Assembly: GCF_002777745.1 (NCBI RefSeq)
Contig: NZ_MEIO01000028.1
Span: 1-64,000 of the forward strand
Direction: 5' to 3'
From: Snodgrassella alvi
Lineage (GTDB): Bacteria > Pseudomonadota > Gammaproteobacteria > Burkholderiales > Neisseriaceae
DNA length: 64,000 bases
In this document: positions 17,084 through 27,449 of the stretch, in pieces
How positions within the stretch are numbered: position 1 is the first letter of the stretch
Layout: each line of letters begins with the position of its first letter
The notes under the pieces: model-generated
Databases searched by the model: none
What the model saw: the letters and a program-made list of their open reading frames with translations, nothing else
What the model was told of the DNA's origin: nothing
Translations under genes and position numbers: made by a program

Positions 17084-18346
17084 ATGTCTTTAACCGTTAT
17101 CGGGCTGAATCACCAAACTGCCCCTGTTTCCATACGTGAACGTTTGGCTTTTCCCGCCGTCATGCTGGCAGAAGCCTTGGCTGCACTTGGCAGTGAGGCG
17201 GAGATTGCGGAAGCGATGATTTTGTCTACCTGCAACCGTACAGAAATCTATTGTATTGGAGATGCTACCGCGGTAATACGCTGGCTCTCCAGCTACCATC
17301 AGTTACCGCTGGCTGAATTTGCGCCCTATTTATACCAGCTCCATGACAGAGAGGCCGTGCAGCATGTCTTTCGCGTAGCATGTGGTCTGGACTCAATGGT
17401 TCTGGGTGAACCACAGATTCTGGGACAATTAAAAGAAGCCGTGCGCATGGCACGTAACCAGCATACATTACACCAGCATTTGAATGCATTATTTGAAAAA
17501 ACCTTTGCCGCAGCAAAAGAAATTCGTAATGAAAGTGCAGTTGGTGAAAATTCAGTATCTATGGCTGCTGCCGCAGTAAAAATGGCTGCCCAGATTTTTC
17601 CTGATATTTCTGCATTGAATGTCTTAATGGTGGGGGCCGGTGAAATGATTGAACTGGTTGCTACCTATTTTGCAGCAGAACATCCGCAGCGTCTGACTGT
17701 ACTAAATCGTACACTGACACGGGCACAGGAATTGTGCAGCAAACTGAATGGCGGAGCTGATGCCCGCATATTAACTGATTTACCTCAAATTCTGCCTGAA
17801 TACGATGTGGTTGTATCTTCTACTGCCAGCCCGTTTCCGGTTATTGGCAAAGGTTTGGTAGAGCGAGCACTGAAACAACGGCGTGGTATGCCCATGTTTC
17901 TGCTCGACTTGGCGGTGCCGCGTGATATTGAAGCTGAAGCGGGCGAACTGAACGATGCATATCTGTATAGTGTTGATGACATGATCAATATTGTGCAACA
18001 CGGTCAGGTTGCACGGCAACAGGCTGCCGCTGCTGCTGAAAAGATGGTAACCAGCAAAGTAGCTGAATTTATTGCCTGGCAACAAACCCGCAACAGTGTT
18101 CCTTTAATTCGTGCTTTGCGCACTCATGGAGAAGAACAACGCTGCAAGGCCGTAGCTAAAGCACTACGCCGACTGCGTAAGGGTACGTCCATTGAAGAAG
18201 TGCTGCAACGTCTCAGCCACGAGCTAACCAATAGTCTCTTGCATGCACCCACCAGAGCATTGAATAAAGACAGCCAGCAGCATCCCGAGCTGGCTGAAGC
18301 CATCAGCCTGATTTATCACCTGCACGGCCAGAAGCGGCAGCGTTAG
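17084..18346 (+). CDS. hemA: Glutamyl-tRNA reductase
   Basis: HemA reduces glutamyl-tRNA(Glu) to glutamate-1-semialdehyde with NADPH, the first step of the C5 route to haem. The 420-residue protein has GLNHQTAPVSIRE at the N-terminus, the catalytic Cys50 in LSTCNRTE, HVFRVACGLDSMVLGEPQIL at about 94-113, the NADPH-binding loop GAGEM (184-188), and a C-terminal dimerisation helix region (about 320-415). The second step is HemL, encoded at 43954-45243. prfA follows after 84 bases, the same hemA-prfA pairing as in E. coli. Confidence 0.96.
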   Translation: MSLTVIGLNHQTAPVSIRERLAFPAVMLAEALAALGSEAEIAEAMILSTCNRTEIYCIGDATAVIRWLSSYHQLPLAEFAPYLYQLHDREAVQHVFRVACGLDSMVLGEPQILGQLKEAVRMARNQHTLHQHLNALFEKTFAAAKEIRNESAVGENSVSMAAAAVKMAAQIFPDISALNVLMVGAGEMIELVATYFAAEHPQRLTVLNRTLTRAQELCSKLNGGADARILTDLPQILPEYDVVVSSTASPFPVIGKGLVERALKQRRGMPMFLLDLAVPRDIEAEAGELNDAYLYSVDDMINIVQHGQVARQQAAAAAEKMVTSKVAEFIAWQQTRNSVPLIRALRTHGEEQRCKAVAKALRRLRKGTSIEEVLQRLSHELTNSLLHAPTRALNKDSQQHPELAEAISLIYHLHGQKRQR

Positions 18347-18430
18347 TGTGTTATTCAGAACCCAGTGCTCACTACACCTACTCAATACAGCTTTGATTAA
18401 CTAATAGCTTAATTTAATACGGAATACCAG

Positions 18431-19513
18431 ATGAAACCTTCATTGATAGACAAGTTACAGCATCTGACGGAGCGTCTGGAGGAAGTAACCGCTTTGCTGG
18501 CTTCTCCTGACGTCACTAATAATATTGACGAATATCGTCGCCTGACTCGCGAACATGCTGAACTTACCCCGGTGGTAGAAACCTACCGCCTGTATACACA
18601 AGCAGAAACCGATCTTGCCGCAGCAGAAGAAATGCTTGCAGATCCAGAATTAAAAGAATTTGCAGCAGAAGAAATCAATAACGCACGCAGCCAGATTACG
18701 CAACTAGATAGTGAATTGCAAAAACTGCTGCTACCAAAAGATGAAGATGACGATAAAAATATTTTTATTGAAATCCGTGCTGGCACCGGTGGTGATGAAG
18801 CAGCCTTGTTTGCCGGTGATTTGCTGCGTATGTATACCCGATTTGCTGAGCGCATGGGCTGGCAAGTAGAAATTGTATCCGCCAGTGAAAGCGATCTGGG
18901 TGGCTATAAAGAAGTAATTGCTCGCATTGCCGGTATGAATGTTTACAGCCAGCTCAAATTCGAGTCCGGTGGACATCGGGTGCAACGCGTACCTACCACT
19001 GAAAGTCAGGGCAGAATTCATACCTCTGCCTGCACTGTAGCCATCATGCCTGAGGCTGATGAAGTAGCCGAAGTACAATTGAATCCTAACGATTTACGTA
19101 TTGATACCTTCCGTGCTTCCGGTGCTGGCGGCCAGCATATTAATAAAACCGATTCAGCTGTACGCATTACTCATTTGCCTACCGGAATGGTGGTGGAGTG
19201 TCAGGATGGCCGGTCGCAGCATGCTAATAAAGCACAGGCGATGCGTGTTCTCGCTTCCCGTCTGTATGAGCAGCAGAAACATGCAGCACAAGCCAAGGAA
19301 GCAGCGGAGCGCAAAAGCCTGATTGGCAGTGGCGACCGCAGTGAACGTATTCGTACTTATAATTATCCCCAAGGCAGGGTGACCGATCATCGCATAAATC
19401 TCACCTTACACAAACTAGACTTTATTATGGACGGAGATTTGGGTGAACTGACGCAGGCACTGATTGCCGAGCATCAGGCTCAGCAGCTGGCCCTGCTGAG
19501 CAATGCCAGCTAA
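18431..19513 (+). CDS. prfA: Peptide chain release factor 1
   Basis: RF1 reads UAA and UAG in the ribosomal A site and triggers release of the finished protein. The 360-residue protein has the class I layout: N-terminal helical domain (1-100), the acidic [15 protein letters not shown] stretch (about 114-128), the stop-codon recognition tripeptide at 188-190, and the catalytic GGQ at 233-235. The tripeptide reads Pro-Thr-Thr where E. coli RF1 has Pro-Ala-Thr. No prmC follows, since the next gene is on the other strand, so the methylase for the GGQ Gln must be elsewhere. Confidence 0.96.
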   Translation: MKPSLIDKLQHLTERLEEVTALLASPDVTNNIDEYRRLTREHAELTPVVETYRLYTQAETDLAAAEEMLADPELKEFAAEEINNARSQITQLDSELQKLLLPKDEDDDKNIFIEIRAGTGGDEAALFAGDLLRMYTRFAERMGWQVEIVSASESDLGGYKEVIARIAGMNVYSQLKFESGGHRVQRVPTTESQGRIHTSACTVAIMPEADEVAEVQLNPNDLRIDTFRASGAGGQHINKTDSAVRITHLPTGMVVECQDGRSQHANKAQAMRVLASRLYEQQKHAAQAKEAAERKSLIGSGDRSERIRTYNYPQGRVTDHRINLTLHKLDFIMDGDLGELTQALIAEHQAQQLALLSNAS

Positions 19514-19519
19514 GTCATT

Positions 19520-19553
19520 AAAAAAGCTGTTCTGAATACCAGAACAGCTTTTG
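19520..19553. terminator. Bidirectional terminator between prfA and the DMT transporter gene
   Basis: AAAAGCTGTTCTG (19522-19534) and CAGAACAGCTTTT (19540-19552) form a 13-bp stem with a 5-base loop, serving the two convergent genes. Confidence 0.85.
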
Positions 19554-19556
19554 AGT

Positions 19557-20441
19557 TTACATCCCCGGCAGCCATGAATTAAGCCTGCTGCCATAGAATA
19601 AAAACCAGATTGCAGCAATAGCAAGTACAATTCCGGCAGCATTTAAACCATTAATTTTTTCTTTAAATACAAAAGCACCAATGATGGTGGCTAGTGTAAT
19701 CACCCCCAGATTCATGCCGGCAAATACCAATGAAGGATCCTGCTGAAACTGCTGATGGGCACGGATATAAAACAAAATATTGGCAAAGTTCAGACAGCCC
19801 AATAACAAACCGGCCAGAATACTGGCAGCATTCCAAACCGTTCTGCGTAAAAACAGATAACCTGTAATCAGAATAGCAGCCAGAATAAATGCCACCTGTA
19901 AAGTTGGTGCAAAGGCTGTGCCACTTTTAGACATCTGCTTAAACAGAATGTCAGTTATTCCATAACAGAGCCATACTCCGAACAAACAGCCAGCAGTACT
20001 GAAAAAACCACCCTGCCCCTTACTTTTGGCCGGATTCTGCCGATAAAGTAAAGTCAGCAAAGCCAGCAGAGCCAGCGCAATACCAATAATCTTGTTGGTA
20101 CTCAGGCTTTCACCAAAAAACATAAATGCCGCCACAATAGGCAAAAACAGCGATAAGCGCTGTGCCGCATCGGTTTTAACCATCCCAGCCAGCTCAATAG
20201 CCCGCCCCAACACAATAAAACCCAGTGGTAAACCAATACCTAATGCCAGAAAAATAATCCAGTGACTGATGTAGGTATTCCAGTTAGCGAAATCCGGATG
20301 CAAGAAAAACCAACAGCATAAAGCAGCCACCGGATAACTAACTGCTACAGCCTGAGCAATATCAACCCCTTTTTGGCGCGCCAGTTTCAATAATACCGAT
20401 ACCGACACACTACACAAGATACTAATAATTAAAAAATGCAT
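19557..20441 (-). CDS. EamA/DMT-family transporter
   Basis: The 294-residue protein has about ten hydrophobic helices arranged as two five-helix halves, the drug/metabolite transporter fold. Residues about 1-130 and 150-288 each look like an EamA domain, with Gly/Ala-rich helices and short loops. Members export or import amino acids, nucleobases or drugs; the substrate cannot be told here. I place the start at 20441, where a strong GGGGAGGAG ribosome-binding site lies three bases upstream of ATG, five codons inside the longest frame. It follows the DUF1289 gene by 53 bases on the same strand. Confidence 0.8.
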   Translation of the reverse strand: MHFLIISILCSVSVSVLLKLARQKGVDIAQAVAVSYPVAALCCWFFLHPDFANWNTYISHWIIFLALGIGLPLGFIVLGRAIELAGMVKTDAAQRLSLFLPIVAAFMFFGESLSTNKIIGIALALLALLTLLYRQNPAKSKGQGGFFSTAGCLFGVWLCYGITDILFKQMSKSGTAFAPTLQVAFILAAILITGYLFLRRTVWNAASILAGLLLGCLNFANILFYIRAHQQFQQDPSLVFAGMNLGVITLATIIGAFVFKEKINGLNAAGIVLAIAAIWFLFYGSRLNSWLPGM

Positions 20442-20494
20442 TTCTCCTCCCCTCAAACAAAATTTACAGACTGATTAGATATTGATTCAGGAAT

Positions 20495-20764
20495 TTAAAA
20501 ATCAAAATCCGCCTGCATCGATAATTGCTCCATCAGCTCGTCCCCGCCTTTGCCTGCCTTCTGCGCCAGCCACATTAACTGCTCAAGCTTGCGCCGGCGC
20601 AAGCGACATAAACGCAGTACATGCTGCTTCTGCGTATCAGACAGGCGCAGCCAACACAAACGTTCACTCCTGCTACGCAGACAGCCCTTGCAATAACCCT
20701 TCTGATTACTCTCACATACTCCACGACAGGGACTTGGAATAACAAAAAATTCTAACTGTTCCAT
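20495..20764 (-). CDS. DUF1289 domain protein (small Cys-rich protein)
   Basis: This 89-residue protein carries the DUF1289 signature: SPCRGVCE at about 11-18, then GYCKGCLRSRSERLCW with two more cysteines of the C-X3-C...C-X2-C pattern. The four-cysteine arrangement suggests metal or Fe-S binding, as proposed for E. coli YdhL-like proteins. The C-terminal half is Arg/Leu-rich and helical. It is the first gene of a short minus-strand unit with the DMT transporter and is divergent from typA. The biochemical role of the family is not established. Confidence 0.8.
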   Translation of the reverse strand: MEQLEFFVIPSPCRGVCESNQKGYCKGCLRSRSERLCWLRLSDTQKQHVLRLCRLRRRKLEQLMWLAQKAGKGGDELMEQLSMQADFDF

Positions 20765-20997
20765 CGTTCAGACTCCTGTAGACAATGACAGGGCTGCAAT
20801 AGCAGCCAGCACCTGATAGTTAGGTTAGCTAATAATGCAAGCACTCGCGATGGTGCATACTCGGCCATAGATCAGACACTTTAACACAGTCAGATAAGCC
20901 TGATTTCACTAAAAATTCCACGAAAAGCAGAGTAAATGTTATAATTCAAGGTTAATTTACCATCTAAATAGCAAATACAACTAGGTTACACACTCCC

Positions 20998-22812
20998 ATG
21001 AGTAAAAAAATTCGTAATATTGCCATTATCGCACACGTCGACCACGGCAAAACCACATTGGTAGACCAGTTATTGCGTCAGTCAGGTACTTTCCGTGCCA
21101 ATCAGCAAGTAGACGAACGGGTAATGGACAGCAACGATCTGGAAAAAGAGCGTGGCATTACCATTCTGGCCAAAAATACTGCCATCGAATATGAAGGCTT
21201 TCACATTAATATCGTTGACACCCCGGGACATGCTGATTTTGGCGGCGAAGTAGAACGCGTACTGGGTATGGTTGACTGTGTATTACTCTTGGTGGACGCT
21301 CAGGAAGGCCCAATGCCACAAACCCGTTTTGTGACCAAAAAAGCACTGGCTCTGGGGCTAAAACCTATCGTGGTTATCAACAAAATTGATAAACCAAGCG
21401 CCCGCCCAAGCTGGGTTATCGACCAGACTTTTGAACTGTTTGACAAACTGGGTGCTACCGATGAACAGCTCGACTTCCCCATTGTATACGCTTCTGGCCT
21501 GTCTGGCTTTGCCAAGCTGAATGAAGAAGACGAATCCAGCGATATGCGTCCTCTGTTTGAAACCATATTAAAATACACTCCTGAGCCATTAGGTGATGCA
21601 GACAAACCCCTGCAATTGCAGATTTCCCAACTTGATTATGATAACTACACCGGTCGTTTGGGTATTGGTCGTATTCTGAACGGACGTATTAAACCCGGTC
21701 AGGTTGTGGCTATCATGAATGAAGATCAGCAAATTGGTCAGGGACGCATTAACCAGCTACTTGGTTTCAAAGGGCTGGAACGTATTCCCTTGCAAGAAGC
21801 TGAAGCCGGCGATATTGTGACTATTTCTGGTTTGGAGGATATCGGTATCGGCGTAACTATTGCCGACCGTGAACAGCCTCAGGGCTTGCCTATGCTCAGC
21901 GTGGACGAACCTACTCTTACCATGGACTTCATGGTTAACACCAGCCCGCTGGCTGGCACCGAAGGTAAATTTGTTACCAGCCGCCAGATTCGTGAGCGTT
22001 TACAAAAAGAATTGCTTACCAACGTGGCTTTGCGGGTTGAAGACACCGCCGATGCCGATGTTTTCCGCGTTTCCGGCCGTGGTGAACTGCATCTAACCAT
22101 TTTGATTGAAAATATGCGTCGTGAGGGTTATGAGCTGGCAGTTGGTAAACCTCGTGTGGTTTTCCGTGAAATTGACGGCGTCAAATGCGAACCCTATGAA
22201 AATCTGACCGTTGATGTGGAAGACAACACGCAGGGTGCGGTAATGGAAGAACTGGGTCGCCGCCGTGGTGAACTGACCAATATGGAAAGTGATGGCAAAG
22301 GACGCACCCGTTTGGAATATCGTATTCCTGCACGTGGCCTGATTGGTTTTCAGGGTGAATTCATGACCATGACTCGTGGTCAAGGCTTGATGAGCCATGT
22401 ATTTGACAACTACGCACCAGTAAAAGCGGAAATACCCGGCCGCCGCAATGGTGTGCTGGTATCGCAGGAACAAGGTGATGCTGTGGCTTATGCTTTATGG
22501 AATCTGGAAGATCGTGGTCGTATGTTCATCAACCCGGGCGAGAAAATTTATGAAGGCATGATTATCGGTATTCACAGCCGTGACAACGATCTGGTAGTCA
22601 ACCCGCTAAAAGGTAAAAAACTGACTAATGTTCGTGCCTCTGGTACAGACGAAGCAGTACGCCTGACTCCACCAGTATTAATGTCTCTAGAAGCAGCGGT
22701 CGAGTTCATTGATGATGATGAACTGGTGGAAATCACCCCACAAACCATCCGTCTGCGTAAGCGCTACCTAAGCGAACAGGAACGGCGCAAACATTTCAAA
22801 AAACTGGATTAA
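20998..22812 (+). CDS. typA: Ribosome-associated translational GTPase TypA/BipA
   Basis: BipA binds the 70S ribosome like EF-G and assists 50S assembly and growth under stress or cold. The 604 residues show the G domain with P-loop AHVDHGKTT at 12-20, DTPGHADF at about 74-81 and NKID at about 127-130. Then come domain II (about 200-290), two EF-G-like domains (about 305-475) and the BipA-specific C-terminal domain (about 485-600) with basic residues. Length is normal. A perfect -10 TATAAT at 20940-20945 lies upstream with no good -35. A terminator follows. Confidence 0.96.
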   Translation: MSKKIRNIAIIAHVDHGKTTLVDQLLRQSGTFRANQQVDERVMDSNDLEKERGITILAKNTAIEYEGFHINIVDTPGHADFGGEVERVLGMVDCVLLLVDAQEGPMPQTRFVTKKALALGLKPIVVINKIDKPSARPSWVIDQTFELFDKLGATDEQLDFPIVYASGLSGFAKLNEEDESSDMRPLFETILKYTPEPLGDADKPLQLQISQLDYDNYTGRLGIGRILNGRIKPGQVVAIMNEDQQIGQGRINQLLGFKGLERIPLQEAEAGDIVTISGLEDIGIGVTIADREQPQGLPMLSVDEPTLTMDFMVNTSPLAGTEGKFVTSRQIRERLQKELLTNVALRVEDTADADVFRVSGRGELHLTILIENMRREGYELAVGKPRVVFREIDGVKCEPYENLTVDVEDNTQGAVMEELGRRRGELTNMESDGKGRTRLEYRIPARGLIGFQGEFMTMTRGQGLMSHVFDNYAPVKAEIPGRRNGVLVSQEQGDAVAYALWNLEDRGRMFINPGEKIYEGMIIGIHSRDNDLVVNPLKGKKLTNVRASGTDEAVRLTPPVLMSLEAAVEFIDDDELVEITPQTIRLRKRYLSEQERRKHFKKLD

Positions 22813-22828
22813 TTCCGGTTATTTATCC

Positions 22829-22862
22829 AAAACAGGCAGTTTTTACAAGCTGCCTGTTTTTG
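22829..22862 (+). terminator. Terminator after typA
   Basis: AAACAGGCAG (22830-22839) and CTGCCTGTTT (22850-22859) form a 10-bp stem with a 10-base loop, followed by a T run, 17 bases past the typA stop. Confidence 0.85.
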
Positions 22863-23200
22863 AATTAATATAAATACACTGGTAAACAATCTTTTTGTCT
22901 TCTAATTATCTAGCAACTCGTAAAATCCCGCTCATCTGGCTAGAGTACATTTTGCCAAACAAACAGCTTAAGCAGATTCACATATTCCATTGCATCTTAA
23001 ATCATTTCAGACAATCTTTTAGCACCGAAATCCGGTACTCATATACAATCACGATTTCAAACTGTTAGAATTACCGATTGCCAAGTCCTAGATTACATAC
23101 TTTTTATTTTTACAACAAAAATTACTCTTGTTTGTAACAAAAGTATCCCCCATTTCCATACCCGTTAATTTTGATTTGATTTCACGAGGATTAATTTGCC
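22863..23200. other. Spacer between typA and the DUF456 gene
   Basis: About 340 AT-rich bases. No gene, RNA or clear promoter was recognised. The DUF456 promoter is expected in the right part. Confidence 0.4.
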
Positions 23201-23689
23201 ATGACCGCAGTATTGGTGATACTGGCTATTGTTTTATTGCTTATCGGTCTGTTAGGCACAGTTGTGCCTGCCTTGCCCGGATTGCCCTTGATGTTCGGTG
23301 GGGCTTGGTTATTAGCGTTAAGCAGCAATTACCAGATTATGGGTGCGCCTACATTGATTACTCTGGGTATTCTGACCATACTGGGCTGTGCTATGGATTA
23401 CATGGCAGGCATGCTTGGTGCTAAACATAGCGGTGCGAGCAGAAAAGCCATCTGGGGATCATTTATCGGTGCTGTAATTGGCATGTTTTTTGCTCTCCCC
23501 GGCATGGTACTTGGACCTTTACTGGGCGCGGCAGCAGGTGAATTTATCGCCAGACGTAATTTAGTGGCCGCCGGCAGAGTAGGATTTGCTACTGTTATTG
23601 GTTTGGTTCTGGGCGTAGTAGCCAAAATTGGCTGTGCATTCGCTATCTTGATAACAATTGCAGTTATGTATTTGTATTCATTTTGTTAA
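23201..23689 (+). CDS. DUF456 family membrane protein
   Basis: The 162-residue protein is almost entirely hydrophobic, with about four to five membrane helices and Gly-rich segments: GLLGTVVPALPGLPLMFGG near the N-terminus and GAVIGMFFALPGMVLGPLLG at about 91-110. These match DUF456, a family of small inner-membrane proteins without an assigned function. A GAGGA site lies upstream of the ATG. It stands alone with terminators on both sides. Confidence 0.8.
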   Translation: MTAVLVILAIVLLLIGLLGTVVPALPGLPLMFGGAWLLALSSNYQIMGAPTLITLGILTILGCAMDYMAGMLGAKHSGASRKAIWGSFIGAVIGMFFALPGMVLGPLLGAAAGEFIARRNLVAAGRVGFATVIGLVLGVVAKIGCAFAILITIAVMYLYSFC

Positions 23690-23716
23690 TTTAATAAATT
23701 TCACCGCAAAACAGTA

Positions 23717-23752
23717 TGGCTACAGTATTTGAACAAGTACTGTAGCCATTTT
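23717..23752 (+). terminator. Terminator after the DUF456 gene
   Basis: TGGCTACAGTA (23717-23727) and TACTGTAGCCA (23738-23748) form an 11-bp perfect stem with a 10-base loop, followed by TTTTCCC. Confidence 0.8.
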
Positions 23753-23876
23753 CCCGATTTTCTACACCTATTTAGAATTATTTGGATTTAATTGCCTGTT
23801 AATACAGGCTTGTCTTATCATAGCTTGCCCATAAGTATTGGTAATCGAATTAATTATTACGTGTAAAACTTAAATT

Positions 23877-26800
23877 ATGCCCGCTGTTGCCTCTTTTGCA
23901 TTGCCCAAAGCCAAACAGACTATGTTCTGGCCAAATTTAAATGCTGGCAGTTTGCCCTTACTGCTCAGTAAACATTTACCCGAAAAAAAACTCAAAATCA
24001 TCCTCACTGCCGACACTGAGCAGGCAATACGCATTCAGTCTGCCTGGCAGTTTTTTGACCCTGAAGCGCGGGTAGTTTTTTTTCCAGACTGGGAAACTTT
24101 ACCATACGAACATTTTTCCCCCCATCAGGAACTGGTGTCCGAGCGTCTTGGTACATTATGGCAACTAAAAAACGGACTGGTTGACGTTTTACTCCTGCCT
24201 TTGGCCACGGCCATGCAAAAAATCGCACCGCCTTCATTTCTTCTCGGCCGCACTTTCTGGCTGAAAGTCGGACAGGAATTAGATCTGGATGCACTTAAGC
24301 ACAGCCTAATTGAAGCCGGATACAATCATGTTACCCATGTTGTAGCAACAGGTGAATTCGCTACTCGTGGTGGTATTCTCGATATTTTTCCAATGGGCAG
24401 CGATACACCGTTTCGTCTGGACTTATTTGACAACGAAATTGATACCATTAAAACCTTCGATGCAGACAGCCAGCGCACATTAACAAGTGTAGACGAAATC
24501 CGCCTGCTACCAGCTCACGAATTTCCCACAGACAGCGATGCACAAAAAATCTTTCGCAGCCGCTTTCGTGAAGAAATCAATAGTGATGCACGTAAGGCCA
24601 CTGTTTATGCAGCAGTATCTGAAGGCCACTTCGGTGCTGGTGTTGAATACTATCTACCTTTATTCTTTGAAGAAGAATGTGTCAGCATTTTCGACTATAT
24701 AAATGAAGACGCAATTCTGGTTTGTTTAGGCGATATTCATAATGAAGCCGCCCATATCTGGCAGGATGTCAAACAGCGGTATGCTTTGGCACAGGGCGAT
24801 CCAGCCTATCCACCGCTAGCACCCAACTATTTGTATCTGAGTGAAGATCAATTGGGTGCACGTATTAAACCTTACGCGCGTCTGGTACCTGAATTAAGCG
24901 AAGACAATATTTATGCCCTGCCCAATGTCGCTGTTGACCGTCAAGCAGATGACCCGCTGCATACACTGAAAGCTTTCCTGCAACAATGCTCTTGTCGGAT
25001 ATTGATTTGTGCCGAGAGTCTCGGTCGACGTGAAACCATGTTGAATTTCATGCGCGAATACAATTTACAGCCGAACGTTGTTAACGGCTGGCAGGATTTT
25101 CTTGACAGCACCAGCCGCCTGTGTCTGACAATTGCTCCTTTAAGTTATGGCTGTTTACTGCCAGAGCAACATCTGGCCATCATTACTGAAGCCGACTTAT
25201 ACCAGTATGTTGTACGCGGCCGCCGTACACGGCGCAAACATAGTGCCGTTTCCGATGGCATGCTGCGTGATTTAGCTGAAATCAAAATTGGCGATCCAGT
25301 GGTTCACGAACAGCATGGCATCGGCCGGTATCTGGGATTGGTTACACTGGATTTGGGTGAAGGCGCCAGTGAAATGATGTTACTGGAGTATGCTGAGGGT
25401 TCACAGCTATATGTGCCTGTTGGTCAACTACAATTAATATCACGTTATGCAGGCAGTGCTCATGAAAATGTCAGTCTGCACAAACTTGGCCATGGTGCAT
25501 GGGATAAAGCGCGTCATAAAGCGGCTGAAAAAGCCCGCGATACTGCAGCAGAACTGTTGAACCTGTATGCCCAGCGCGAGGCTCAGCAAGGACACCGTTT
25601 TAGCTTGAATGAAATCGATTATCAGGCTTTCGCCAATGGCTTTGGCTATGAAGAAACCGAAGATCAGGCTGCTGCAATTGCTGCTACTATTAAGGATTTA
25701 TGTGCAGAAAAACCGATGGATCGGCTGATTTGCGGTGATGTTGGTTTTGGCAAAACCGAAGTGGCCTTACGTGCGGCTTTTGTTGCTGCCATGGCTGGTA
25801 AACAGGTAGTGGTTCTCGCGCCGACAACACTGCTGGTGGAACAACATGCACAGAATTTTGCCGACCGCTTTGCCGACTTTCCCATCAAAGTGGCACAGCT
25901 GTCCCGTTTCAATACCAGCAAACAGACACAGGCTACATTGGCCGGTCTGGCTGATGGCACAGTAGATATTGTAATTGGCACACACAAACTGGTACAACCA
26001 GACGTACATTTCAAAAATCTGGGACTGGTTATCATAGACGAAGAACACCGCTTCGGGGTACGACAGAAAGAACAACTGAAACGTCTGCGTGCCAATGTCG
26101 ATGTGCTTACGCTCACCGCCACACCCATTCCGCGTACCTTAAGCATGGCACTGGAAGGCCTGCGTGATTTCTCACTCATTACCACAGCACCGAGCCGCCG
26201 TCTGGCAGTGAAAACTTTTGTTCGCCCTTTCAGTGATGGTTTGATACGCGAAGCTGTAATGCGTGAACTGAAACGTGGCGGCCAAGTATTTTTTCTGCAT
26301 AACGAGGTGGATACCATAGCCAATGCCTATGAGAAACTAAGTACCTTGTTGCCTGAAGCTCGTATAGGTATTGCCCACGGCCAGTTACGTGAACGTGAGC
26401 TTGAACAAGTAATGCGTGATTTTCTCCAGCAGCGTTATAACATTTTACTGTGCTCAACCATTATCGAAACCGGAATTGACATTCCTAATGCTAATACCAT
26501 TATCATTGAACGAGCAGACAAATTCGGCCTTGCTCAGCTACACCAGCTGCGCGGTCGCGTAGGCAGATCTCACCATCAGGCCTATGCTTACTTACTGGTA
26601 CCTGAAGCGATGACCAAAGATGCGCAGAAACGTCTGGAAGCAATTGAGATGGCAGATGATTTGGGTGCCGGCTTTACATTGGCAATGCAGGATCTGGAAA
26701 TCCGGGGGGCTGGTGAAATTCTGGGCGAAGGACAGTCTGGCGAAATGATTCAGGTAGGTTTTACCCTCTATACTGAGATGCTGAAACAGGCTGTACGTAA

Positions 26801-27293
26801 CCTGAAAAAAGGCCGCGAACCTGATCTGGACGCTCCACTGGGCATTACCAGTGACATCAAACTACATAGTCCTGCTTTGCTACCTGAAAGTTACTGTCCC
26901 GATATTCATGCTCGTCTGGTGCTCTATAAACGTCTGGCCAGCTGTGAAACTGAAGCTGAGATAGACCAGATACATGAAGAGCTCATCGATCGCTTCGGCC
27001 TGCCCGAACCTGCGGTTTCTACTCTGATTGCCAGCCACCGCCTGCGCATCGATGCTGCTCATCTGGGTATCGATACGATTGATGCCAGCAGCGAAGCCAT
27101 AACATTTACCTTTGGTAAGCATCACAGCATCAATCCGGCTACGATTGTAGCTATCATGCAAAATGACAAAAATTACCGTCTCGTGGGCGCCGATAAACTC
27201 AGAGTTAATATTGCCATTGAAGATATATTGCAACGCGTACAGATAATTAAAAATATTATGAAACAGCTTGCTGTTGATGCTAGCCAAGCCTAA
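23877..27293 (+). CDS. mfd: Transcription-repair coupling factor Mfd
   Basis: Mfd removes RNA polymerase stalled at DNA lesions and recruits UvrA for nucleotide-excision repair. The 1138-residue protein shows the UvrB-like N-terminal module (about 10-340), the RNA-polymerase-interacting CarD-like domain (about 465-545, starting DPVVHEQHGIGRYLG), and the RecG-like translocase. The translocase has Walker A GDVGFGKT at 620-627, DEEH box at 721-724, TATPIPRTL just after, and motif VI QLRGRVGR at about 890-897. A C-terminal TRCF domain (about 985-1090) closes the protein. Length matches the family. It is convergent with the metallopeptidase gene. Confidence 0.97.
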   Translation: MPAVASFALPKAKQTMFWPNLNAGSLPLLLSKHLPEKKLKIILTADTEQAIRIQSAWQFFDPEARVVFFPDWETLPYEHFSPHQELVSERLGTLWQLKNGLVDVLLLPLATAMQKIAPPSFLLGRTFWLKVGQELDLDALKHSLIEAGYNHVTHVVATGEFATRGGILDIFPMGSDTPFRLDLFDNEIDTIKTFDADSQRTLTSVDEIRLLPAHEFPTDSDAQKIFRSRFREEINSDARKATVYAAVSEGHFGAGVEYYLPLFFEEECVSIFDYINEDAILVCLGDIHNEAAHIWQDVKQRYALAQGDPAYPPLAPNYLYLSEDQLGARIKPYARLVPELSEDNIYALPNVAVDRQADDPLHTLKAFLQQCSCRILICAESLGRRETMLNFMREYNLQPNVVNGWQDFLDSTSRLCLTIAPLSYGCLLPEQHLAIITEADLYQYVVRGRRTRRKHSAVSDGMLRDLAEIKIGDPVVHEQHGIGRYLGLVTLDLGEGASEMMLLEYAEGSQLYVPVGQLQLISRYAGSAHENVSLHKLGHGAWDKARHKAAEKARDTAAELLNLYAQREAQQGHRFSLNEIDYQAFANGFGYEETEDQAAAIAATIKDLCAEKPMDRLICGDVGFGKTEVALRAAFVAAMAGKQVVVLAPTTLLVEQHAQNFADRFADFPIKVAQLSRFNTSKQTQATLAGLADGTVDIVIGTHKLVQPDVHFKNLGLVIIDEEHRFGVRQKEQLKRLRANVDVLTLTATPIPRTLSMALEGLRDFSLITTAPSRRLAVKTFVRPFSDGLIREAVMRELKRGGQVFFLHNEVDTIANAYEKLSTLLPEARIGIAHGQLRERELEQVMRDFLQQRYNILLCSTIIETGIDIPNANTIIIERADKFGLAQLHQLRGRVGRSHHQAYAYLLVPEAMTKDAQKRLEAIEMADDLGAGFTLAMQDLEIRGAGEILGEGQSGEMIQVGFTLYTEMLKQAVRNLKKGREPDLDAPLGITSDIKLHSPALLPESYCPDIHARLVLYKRLASCETEAEIDQIHEELIDRFGLPEPAVSTLIASHRLRIDAAHLGIDTIDASSEAITFTFGKHHSINPATIVAIMQNDKNYRLVGADKLRVNIAIEDILQRVQIIKNIMKQLAVDASQA

Positions 27294-27358
27294 ATATAAT
27301 TGTGATAACAATAGTTCATCTCAAACAGAGAATAAAATCAGCCATGATTTCATCATAA

Positions 27359-27398
27359 AATCAGTGGTAATTCAGTTTAGACTGAATTACCACTGATT
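27359..27398. other. Perfect 18-bp stem with tetraloop between convergent genes
   Basis: AATCAGTGGTAATTCAGT (27359-27376) and its exact complement (27381-27398) surround TTAG. There is no T run on either side, so it is an atypical terminator at best. It lies between the 3' ends of mfd and the YgjP-like gene, where both mRNAs could end or be protected from 3' decay. Confidence 0.7.
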
Positions 27399-27449
27399 AC
27401 TATTACCTAACCAGATTTGTATCTTAATAAATATTAGCCATATCTTATT

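Noticed and set aside
22829-22862. CAGGCAG/CTGCCTG words resembling Neisseriaceae DNA uptake sequences
   Set aside because: The words occur as the arms of a terminator but do not form an intact 10- or 12-base uptake sequence, and I did not see a repeated full-length motif across the window.
25664-26323. 219-codon minus-strand frame inside mfd
   Set aside because: It is antisense to the Mfd translocase motifs; Ser/Arg-rich composition and no ribosome-binding site.
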